A stretch of 64,000 nt of DNA. Origin: Odiellus spinosus (lineage: Eukaryota > Arthropoda > Arachnida > Opiliones > Phalangiidae). The translations under genes and the position numbers were made by a program. Of the stretch, positions 1-9,184 are shown in pieces (the first letter of the stretch is position 1; each line of letters opens with the position of its first letter). The stretch is from positions 7,780,601 through 7,844,600 of the forward strand of contig OY987237.1 of assembly GCA_963920705.1 (NCBI GenBank), written 5' to 3'. The notes under the pieces were generated by a model. That model was not told the origin of the DNA and searched no databases. It worked only from the letters and a program-made list of their open reading frames with translations.

Positions 1-96
1 ATTCAATATCCTACTCCATCTATACGATTACTTTACCAGCCTTAAAATATTTTGGGTCTGACGTAGGTTTAAGTTTCTTAATCCCAAATACTATAG

Positions 97-2481
97 GTTT
101 CGTCAAGACACGATGGGGACAAACGAATAATAACGCTTACTCAGAAGAAATTCAGCATATCTCTTAACACTAATGGTATAATAAATGATTAATGGACTTA
201 GTCGACTTAAAAAAAAGGATAATACTCGTTAAATCTTATAGATAAAACTCTATGGGTCATCCCAGTATCGTTAACAACAAAATCATCTACGGAAATGTTT
301 TTGCTCGAATCAGAAACTGCAGACTTTGTACTGGAGGGTCTTTTGGAGAACGATTGGGTTAAAGTAATAAAGGGAACCAAAAATTTAGAAATTAGTCTTC
401 TTAATTAATTTCTTAATTAAGGTCAATAGCGGAAACGATGGATTTTACCGCGTTTTCTATTCAAAAGATACGTTGAACCAACTTTTCCAAAACATTTCAT
501 ACTTTTCACCCGTCGATCGTTTGGGATTACACGATGACGTTTTTGCTTTGGTAAACTACTACACGTCATAAAGTAGTTTAAATAAAATTATGCTTAATGA
601 GACAAATTTTTACAGTCTCAAGCGGGATTAGTTCCAACCACGCTTGTCTTGAAAAATTTGTTATCTTATAAAAGTGAAAGTAACTTTGTTGTTTGGGCCT
701 CAATTTCAAGCTGCCTTCAAAAACTGCAACAGTTGATTTTAAATGAAGATTTTCACGAACAATTTTGCATCTACTGTCAAAGATTATATAGAAACATTTA
801 CGAGAAAGTCCAGTGGTTACCTAAAGAGGGAGAAAGTAGGTGAAATATATTCAATTTCATAAACTTAATTAACTTCTATCCTTTCTGGATGTAACTTGTA
901 TATAAAGCCGTTTCTTTTATAGGTCATACTTATGCGTTACTTCGAAGTTTGGTATTAGTTAGCTTAATCTCTTTCAAAGACGATGAAACTATCAACGAAG
1001 GCAAAAAGTATTTCGATGATTTGGTTAATGGAACAGTTAACATTCCCGCTGATTTGAGAAGCGCCATTTATAAGGCCGCTACAAGTGTTGGAAATGAAAA
1101 AACTCTTCAACAAATGATTAACGTAAATTAGGATTGAACTTTTTAAAAAGTTCCTTTTAATTTTAAACTTTGTTTTTAGCTTTATAATCAAGTTGATTCT
1201 AACGAAGAAAAGAATAGAATTGGTGGTGCAATGGGTTTGATTCCTGACACTAATTTGTTGAGAAAAGTTTTGGAATTTTCAATATCGGTAAAATTATCAT
1301 TTCATTTCATCACCTACTGTACTTTAAAAGACAAATCTAAACTAATGAATCACTTCAAAATTACTATTTCTATATTTTTTAATTGTTGCAGAGTTCAGTT
1401 CGGGCACAAGATGGCCTCATTTTGCTATTGGGTGTTTCTTCATCAAAACTTGGGCGAGAATTAGCCTGGGAATTTGTGAAAGAAAATTTCTCATACTATA
1501 AGGCTAATTATAAGGGCTCTCTCGCAGCCAGAATTGTTAAGGTAGAGGAGTGGATTAATAAATTAGTAAGATCAAAATCTAAGATTAATTTTTGTTCTAT
1601 TTTTTTAGCAAACGACCGAAGAATTCACATCTTTGGAAAAAGCGAGAGAAATAGAAGTAATACTTTGATTTTACATGAATGGCTAAGAAAAGAAACTCTT
1701 AGAGTAGACAAGCAACCTGACTCAAATTTATCTTCAACCAAACACGTGAATTCATTGAAAAAAATTCCCAATCTTCTAATTTCGTCAAAAATTGAAAATT
1801 CCAACAGAATTTGGTCAAATAGACCAAAATAAGTAACTGGAATTCAACAAATGTGGACCAAAGACATTTAAATTTTGAATTTTTGATACACTTTTGTTGA
1901 ATTCGGGTAATTTCATTTATTATATTTGATAGAATTGTCCAATAGTTGTTGTAATGGTCCAATTTGGATCATTTTTGACCAAATTGGGCTATTTATCATT
2001 GGGCCCAAATTAATTCAGGTATCGTGTCTACATAAAGACCAATTTAAAACGTTTCAAAAACACAATGGCTGCATTCTCACTAGACTTTTTGAAATCTTTT
2101 AAATCTTGTAATAGACCCCACAATTTTCCATTTTCACCTTTTCAAAATGGTTAAAAACGATTTCAAAGTCGACTGTAAATGCAGTTGAAGCATGATTGAA
2201 AGTATAGAGATAGAATTGGCTAGATTTTAAACTATCCATGAATCCATGTTAATCCTACTTTCTGAGTAGATTGAAAAATAATTCGCTGCTTCATTCTCCT
2301 TTCAAAACTAATTTTGCTGAGGTTAAGCAATTGATTTTTTTTTTTCTAGGATTTCTTCGAAAAGAACCCTTTACCTGGTACGGAACGAGCTTTAAATCAA
2401 AGTCTGGAAACTATTCGTTTTAAATGCGCTTGGTTAGCGCGAGAGTCTAATAATATGAAAAAATTTCTATTTAGCTGTTAA
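97..2481 (+). CDS. NPEPPS: Puromycin-sensitive aminopeptidase paralog, 3' part (5' end outside window)
   Basis: C-terminal part of an M1-family zinc aminopeptidase, a cytosolic enzyme class that trims peptides from the N-terminus. Nine exons join in phase: 97-175, 242-363, 422-550, 616-835, 923-1122, 1180-1287, 1392-1541, 1609-1656 and 2350-2481 (TAA at 2479-2481). The translation follows the minus-strand paralog through the ERAP1-C-like helical domain: a DWVK segment, GFYR at the domain start, VDRLGL, NIPADLRS, and the final AWLARES tail. Exons 923-1122 (200 bp) and 1609-1656 (48 bp) have the same lengths as their counterparts in the minus-strand gene. The catalytic GAMEN and HEXXH exons would lie left of the window, so activity cannot be judged. 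Protein divergence from the neighbour is considerable, so the duplication is not recent. An intron at 176-241 and the split 422-550/616-835 are absent from the minus copy. Exon ends are placed by GT-AG and phase only. Confidence 0.9.
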
Positions 2482-2492
2482 AAAAAAGCTTA

Positions 2493-2508
2493 AATAAAAA
2501 CGTTTATT
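2493..2508. terminator. Overlapping poly(A) signals of the two convergent aminopeptidase genes
   Basis: AATAAA at 2493-2498 lies 12 nt after the stop codon of the plus-strand gene. TTTATT at 2503-2508, which is AATAAA on the minus strand, lies about 150 nt beyond the stop of the minus-strand gene. The two hexamers are separated by four bases and form a nearly palindromic block. They probably serve as poly(A) signals for both genes; cleavage sites cannot be seen. Confidence 0.6.
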
Positions 2509-2657
2509 TTCAATTCACCCGTTTGTAATTTGTTTCGTAACATATCAAATTTAGATAATTTAAATAATATTTTCTTTAACAAGAAAAAAATCAATTAACT
2601 TAAGCAATCTAATTTTGCATAGGCTCAACGTATTAAAACTTACTAAAGTTTTTTATC

Positions 2658-5600
2658 TCATTGCCGACTTGACAAGTACGCTTTAATAGCATCACAGTCC
2701 CTCGCTAGCCACTTAGAATTCAATCTAATGGTTTCCAAAGATTGCGCTAGAACTCTGTCAATGGCTTGAAATGAATTCTTAGCAAAAAATGACTGAAAAA
2801 ATAAAGTTATTGATTAAGAATTTAAAATAAAAATAGTGAAAAAAAAAAAAAAAAATTGCACGCCAAGTACTAACTACTAAGCTCCTCTCTGAATAGGTAT
2901 TTAACTATGAGTATATGAAACTTCAACCATCTTCCGCTTATATTAACAACTCTGAAATATGAAAGACTCGCATCTTAGCTGCAAATTAACGAGAAACCTT
3001 TCACGAGTCATATAGATAATTTTACGCTTCTAATCAAATATAATATTATTTGATTTCAAATGAAATTCGTACCAAAATGAGCAAATGACCATTTTCTGAT
3101 TTTGACTCTACCACTTACATAACTTTCAGTATAGTTTGTAATAAATTTAATTTATCATTTACCTCAATTTCTAAAGCTTTTTCTTCCGACGCAAAATTAT
3201 CCGTCACTCCCTTTAAATAAAATGTATAATATAAATTTGAAGTCTTTAATGAAACCCTCAATTGAATAATTACTTGAACGAGGCTGATAATAAGAAAACC
3301 TCCTTTATATCGTTTGCGTAATTCATCCTTGTTCTCTTGAAAAAAACTCCAGGACAAATCTCGGCCATATTTGGTAGCCGCAATCGCCATGATAAAATGT
3401 ACAGCATTTTGGGTTCGTACAGCTGGGGATAAAGCAAATTCAAGCGCCTTTCTTACAAGTGTTTTGTCCTTAAATGACGCTATTCCAGCAGATATCCTTT
3501 CTTGTTCTTCGTGACTGTCTCCTGATTCTTGGTACATCTAAAATTATTTAAATAATTATTAAAATAAATTAGTTTCTTTAAAGGGATAATGAAGTCGAGT
3601 ACAGTGTTTTTGAGCCTGCTTAGGCTAACTCCATTGAAACACGGAGTTTTTTAGTTTTAATGTTTTACTTTTTAACTTTATACGCATATTTTAAAAGCTT
3701 GTAATTGATTAAAAATAATGCATTACTCCCCTTCATTATCCCTTTAAATTTAACTTACTTTGGTTAAAGTTTCAAAGGTTTTCTCATCACCAGCCAGGGC
3801 TGCGGCTTTATAAACCACTTGTCGTAAATCTGCTGGTAAAATAGATGTTCCAGCTACGTGAGCTTCAAATCTTTTCACCGCTTCAGACAAAACCCCTTCA
3901 TCTTCGGCGGCTACCAAACGGTTGATCACGATGCTTCGTAGTAAAGTATCAAGATGGCCTATGTCCAAAAAATATTTTAGTGACAAGATTCTTTCAAAGC
4001 CTTAAATTCAAAGCGCATAAACCTCTTACTTTCTCCCTTAACCGCTTCCCAACCAGTCTTCGAGAAAATTTTAGCGAAAAATTGTCGACAATAAGCGTGA
4101 AATAACGAATCAAAGTCAGTATTGGATAAAATAACACCCAGAGTGTAAAAACAAGTGGCTAAAGATCGCCAAACTGTGTAGTCAGTCTCCGAAGTATAAG
4201 CTTCCATCAGTTTTAAAGCGTCAACTGTCGAAGCTCTCCCTGCTTGAACAAAAGCGAAGAGGTCACTTTGTAAACTAAGGCGGTCCAATAAAGGCAGAGA
4301 ATGATTTTTAATGGCGGGTTTTAATCTAGACAATAATTCTTCCGAATACTGAACTCGATAAAAGCCAAAGAGGGAAGGATTTAACTGAAAAATTTGTTAA
4401 GATTCATCAAAATTAATCTTTATCCTAACTAACGTTGGGTTTAAAATTTATTTACTTTGACCCAATCATCAGGTTTGACTCCTTCTAGAACTACTTCGGT
4501 CGATTCAGAGTCTAATAAAATCTCTTTTGGTTTTTCGATCGTCGAAGGGGTAATGTAACTAATAGGCACCATCCACAAATACTTTTTGCCATCATCAGTT
4601 CCATCAGCAACGAATTTCTCCTGACTTAGTGTTAGAATTTGGTTATCTCCATCTTGTTTCAAAGAAACCTGCAAACAAGCGCAAACATTTTCTGATAACT
4701 AAAGGGTTGATTTGGCCCAAAATTTGAGCCAAATAATAGCCAGGAGGGCTAATTTGGCCCTAAATTTGTCCCCAAAATAGTCAATTAGTAAACAACGTTA
4801 CATAATTAAAATTTAATCTCACAGATATAACTGGATATCCTTTTTGTTTGGTCCAGGTAGTCATGAGACGGGAAATAGGTTTTCCACTAGCTTCTTCTAA
4901 AGTATCCCATAGATCTTCCGTAACAGTATTCTTGTAGGCGTGTCGAGTTAGATACAAATGCATTCCTTTCCTAAATACCGAATCTCCTAGAGGTTTAAGA
5001 GTTAAGATTCGATAATAAATAAACGTCCTGTACATTTCCCCCCTCCCCCATTATTCTAACCAATTAGATTGTGCAGCATTCTGATAATAGTTCCACCTTT
5101 ATCATAGCTTATACTATCAAATATTTCGTCTATTTCATCGGGATGTCCAACGTCAACCTAGTACCAGTTTATATTTGTTACTTAGTCGATTTCGCATAAT
5201 TTCTGCTAAATAAGAGTGTTATATACAAGTTATACTGAGAAAAACAGATTGGACCTGTCTCCCTTAGACAAAGGCGCCATCTGTTATGAGGATTATAATT
5301 CTCGGTATAACTTGAGCAAAAAAAGATATTTGAAAACATTAACCTCAATAGGATGACTGTTAGTTAAAGCATCAAGTCTTAGAGCTTCGTTATACTCTCG
5401 AGCGATAAATATGGAAAAAATATCAAACTCCGGATATAACTCGTTCGTGGTGTGATATTCCATAAATGAGGCAAATCCTTCATTTAACCTACAAATACGG
5501 TGAATTTTCTTATAAATAAGATGCAAAGGGGCAAGCAATTTTCTATCGATTTCCTTATCGTTTAATCCCCTAGTAACCAAACATTAAGCTAGAATTTGTT

Positions 5601-7468
5601 ATTAATGAGCTTAATCACATGAGAAACCCACACTTAATTTCAATAGAAACGTTTTGATTATTTTTAACTAACAAGTGATATAAAACTATTCGTCAACCAC
5701 GGTTAAACCTTCATGAGCGGGACAAAAAGCAAAATACATAGCTGCTGTTGATAATTCATTTGCAGCTTAATTTTTTTTTGGTAAATTTTAAACTAGTTGA
5801 TTAATCCGTATTTAATCGATAGGAAAATCACATGAATGTTTCCGTAATTATATTTAATCGAACACTCTTACCATAAATGGGTCCACCATTCCTAAAATAT
5901 ATAAAAATGTATTAGATTAGTACATTATATGTTAAAATAATACAAAATATTGAAAACTAACCATTGTTACTAAATTTCCAAACCACTGAAATTTAATAAT
6001 AAATTAGCAAAGTTTAGTAGCTAAATAATAAATTATCGAAAAGTCAAAAAATAGACATACTTGATGAGCTAACTCGTGAGTAACAACTATAGCGACTCTT
6101 TCTTTCATTTGTTTAGAAGAACTTTGAGCATCAAATAATAGAGCCGTTTCTCTATATAGATAAAAAAAATAAGTTTTAATTAAAGTCTGGTATCTGTTCC
6201 CTTTAAGGGTAAAACTGCGAAAGAAAAGGTTGAAGGGTAACTAGGCAGAAAAAAAAATTGGCAGGACCTATACGTCACCAAACCCCAGTTCTCCATGGCA
6301 CCAGAAGCAAAGTCGGGTATAGCTATCAAATCAATTTTAGGCAAGGGATACGGGACGTTGAAATAGTCTTTGTAAAAGACTAAGGCTCTTGAAGCGACCT
6401 AAAATATTATTTGCAATGGATGATTAAGAACTTTACATTGTAATTTATTGATTTATTCGTTGGAAAGGATATTTGAAAATAATACCTCCAAAGCGAATAC
6501 ACCTTGTTCTTTTTTCCCTAGAGGAGTGTAAACTTTAACGTTGACTCCATCAGCGGAAGTAGTTTCGACGTAGTCGTATTCACCAACTACAACAGCCAAA
6601 AGATACGTTGACATAATAGGACTAATTGAATATTTAAGTTCCCTGAGTTGATCGTTAGCGGGGAAAGGAATGTCGCTTATTATGTTCTGCGGGAGAAAAA
6701 GCAATTATAAAGGTTCCTTAAATATAATATATAATATTTATACCATGTTTGAAAGAGCAACTCTGTCTTTAGGAGCTACTAGAGTGACTCCAAAAGTAGC
6801 TTTAAGAGCCGGTTCATCCCAACACGGAAACGCTCTCCTAGCATCAGTTGACTAAAATAAATAATGAGTTAAATCATTAGAGAATGATTAAAATATTTGG
6901 TTAGTACTCACTTCAAATTGAGTTACAGCAGCGTATCTTTCTTCACCATCCGGGGTTGTGTATTTTGAACGATATAATCCCTTCAAATTATCATTTAGCT
7001 CACCGTGAAACTGCATAAACAATTCTCCATGTCCCAAAGCTAAAGCTTCGCCAAAGGTTAAGACGCAAGTCTCATCAGCTTCAACTAACTCAGTTTTGAC
7101 AGGAATTAAGGCTATAAATTAAATAATTTATTAAATTTAGGAAATAAGACTGCCATTTCCAGAAATTTAAAATATAAGACTAACTTTTGGAAAGGGAATC
7201 TTTGAATTCCACCTTATTTATTGTAAGATCACAAGCGTTTAGTACTATTTTGTCAGTCACATCTTTCACCTATGCAGTAATAAGCTTTATTAAATATAAT
7301 ATTTGTCAGGATTAAAACAGCGTGTAGTTTTTATCTTACTTCAACTTGAACAGAAACCTTTCCTTCAAAATCACACTTTTTCAAATCAGGCTTCAGCCAT
7401 AAATCATAATGTTTAGGTATCACATTTTTAGGAAGGCGCTCAAAGGATTTAGAACTAGGTTCCGGCAT
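2658..7468 (-). CDS. NPEPPS: Puromycin-sensitive aminopeptidase (M1 zinc metallopeptidase), complete
   Basis: Complete cytosolic zinc aminopeptidase that removes N-terminal residues from peptides. Coding exons in gene order: 7468-7340, 7269-7185, 7111-6912, 6851-6744, 6686-6486, 6398-6268, 6151-6061, 5985-5962, 5891-5872, 5488-5344, 5157-5061, 4986-4823, 4668-4456, 4384-4030, 3958-3759, 3537-3274, 3210-3163 and 2792-2658. They sum to 2,610 nt (869 aa plus stop), close to family length, and phases agree at every junction. The start is an ATG giving [13 protein letters not shown], like the MPEKRPFERLP of animal orthologs. Motifs: [11 protein letters not shown] and [18 protein letters not shown] in the N-terminal domain; exopeptidase motif GAMENWG at about 6300-6268; zinc ligands HELAH at the end of exon 6151-6061; third ligand Glu in WLNEGFAS, 18 residues on. 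The C-terminal helical domain begins near GFYR in exon 4384-4030. No signal peptide is seen. Exons 8 and 9 are micro-exons of 24 and 20 nt. Confidence 0.96.
3578..3747. mobile_element. TTAA-bounded miniature element in an aminopeptidase intron
   Basis: An insertion within the intron between exons 3759-3958 and 3274-3537. The left end reads TTAAAGGGATAATGAAG and the right end reads CTTCATTATCCCTTTAA, an inverted repeat of about 17 bp ending in TTAA on both sides. TTAA boundaries are typical of piggyBac-type target sites. It is about 170 bp long with no coding capacity, so it is a non-autonomous (MITE-like) element. Confidence 0.75.
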
Positions 7469-8085
7469 AATGCTATTTTCTACAAATGATCTAAAAAATC
7501 ATTAAAAGATAACACATTACCAGAGTGCAACTGAACCTATGACCCTGGTTATTTAATGGTAAGTTATCATTGGTAAAACACTACCTAATGGTCATGATGT
7601 CACTTTGATGACCAAGCCCCTTTGTCCCCTTACTAAAGGAATGAATTGAAACTTTAAAGATTTTACCATATTTAAACAATGAACCTAACAAAAACCTACG
7701 AAACACCATTTCTAGATAACCTTCACCCGAATTTTAAATACCCTTATTCAAATCAAAGTTAAACTTCTTTCCTTCTCCCTCTCCTCCCCCAACATGACGT
7801 GCAAGTTTTGTTTCATCTGAATGCTGAATCAAGAAAGCCGGGCAAAGGCTTCATGATAGTTCAACCGCGAGGTTGAAGATAAACAAACCCCCATTTTAAG
7901 GAAATAATACAAAACAAAATGCACATGTTTAAGTTTACTGATAGGGAAAATTATTATTTGAATTACCTTAAATGTAAGATTTTCTTTTTCTTGATTCTTC
8001 AACGTTCCTAATCAATTTTTAACGACAACAATTACACGTAAATCGTGACCAGTGTCGGATGCTACTGTCTGTCAGTGACAGTCAG
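7469..8085. other. Upstream flank of the aminopeptidase gene
   Basis: About 600 bp upstream of the minus-strand aminopeptidase start codon. It should hold the 5' UTR and promoter, since the reading frame is still open just upstream of the ATG. I see no convincing TATA box or other nameable element. A stop-free stretch just upstream could be a 5' UTR exon. Confidence 0.4.
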
Positions 8086-8296
8086 CAGGGCTGTACATGT
8101 GGAAAATGTTTAAGTAGTGTGCTTGCCACTTGGCAGCTTGACTAGAGTGAACACTCATACCTCGAATATTTTTAGAAGTTATTTTTGAAAATGTTTGGGC
8201 TGCATTACTTACATATTTTAGGATATCGTTTTTTTAATAGTCAGTGCTTTTTTTAAGTAGTCAAATGCCATGACTGGTGCGATATGCACAGCCCTG
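8086..8296. mobile_element. Short element with CAGGGCTGT-type terminal inverted repeats
   Basis: Begins CAGGGCTGTACATG and ends with ATGCACAGCCCTG, imperfect terminal inverted repeats of about 14 bp. Total length is about 211 bp with no ORF. Ends of this form are characteristic of non-autonomous hAT elements. I could not see a convincing 8-bp target duplication, so the superfamily call is tentative. Confidence 0.55.
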
Positions 8297-9184
8297 ATAG
8301 TTTATCTGTAAGCCAATAGTGATTACATCATCTCGATAATCATTGGCTATAAAACTATTGAACTACTATGCGGGAAATTTTGAATGAACAGAAAAATGTG
8401 AAGTTACTACACTATATTCAAGAAATGTTAAAAGTTACACTGGGAATCCCTAATCTTCGATACCAACAATCAATAGATAATATAGCTTCTAAACGTTGAG
8501 CCGGTTAAAACATAACAGCTATAACACAAAAGTACCCATCGTTTTTAGTAAAATCATCCTATAAAGGGGTATATGGGAACAAAATTTCCAAGGGTAACTT
8601 CTATCCTTTCTTGCTATATTCTATTAATGCCTTGCTAGCATACAATACAGGAGCGTTAAATTATTCTTCAGCGATGGCTTTGATAGCTATTTCAAAGCAA
8701 AAGGTATACGAGAGCATAGATTTAAAAGGTTTTTCAGATGTACTACACTCTATTACTGAATACTGACTCTATTACGTGCCTCCGCAATTTTGAAACCAGT
8801 AATTTTGGTTGTTAAAATATCCATTTTCACCTTGATATATATATATAGAACTCAAATTACCCATTTAACTTGTAAAGTCATAAAAATAAAAAGTTTTATG
8901 ACATTATAAATATTTAGATAAAGTTTACGTCTCTAGATGGTCTAACATTTTTGTTGTTAATTCGAAAATAATGAACAGTTTTCATTTTAGAGTGTGTTAC
9001 TCCTTTAGTGGTAAATATATTTTAACTTCTCAATATTAATGGGATTATTTTAAAATGTTTCATATTTAAATAGGGATAATTATTTGTCTTCAAATTATAT
9101 TTAATTACAACTCCGCACTTCCAAGTAGGTTATGTAATAAATAATCGTACGAGATGAAGTATTGACACAAAATCATTTCGACTT
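8297..9184. other. Intergenic AT-rich sequence upstream of the repeat-protein ORF
   Basis: Contains a short TA run near 8836-8846 and no recognisable gene. A possible small coding exon lies at about 8970-9012 (an ATG followed by 13 codons and a GT donor). Its phase would join an acceptor at 9191-9196 in front of the repeat-protein frame. This is only an inference from splice phase. Confidence 0.3.

Noticed and set aside
1231..1464. 77-codon ORF at the left edge
   Set aside because: It reads from exon 1180-1287 through the intron; the spliced frame gives the family sequence instead.
6670..6855. 61-codon plus-strand ORF
   Set aside because: Antisense to the aminopeptidase exon 6851-6744 and part of the next exon.
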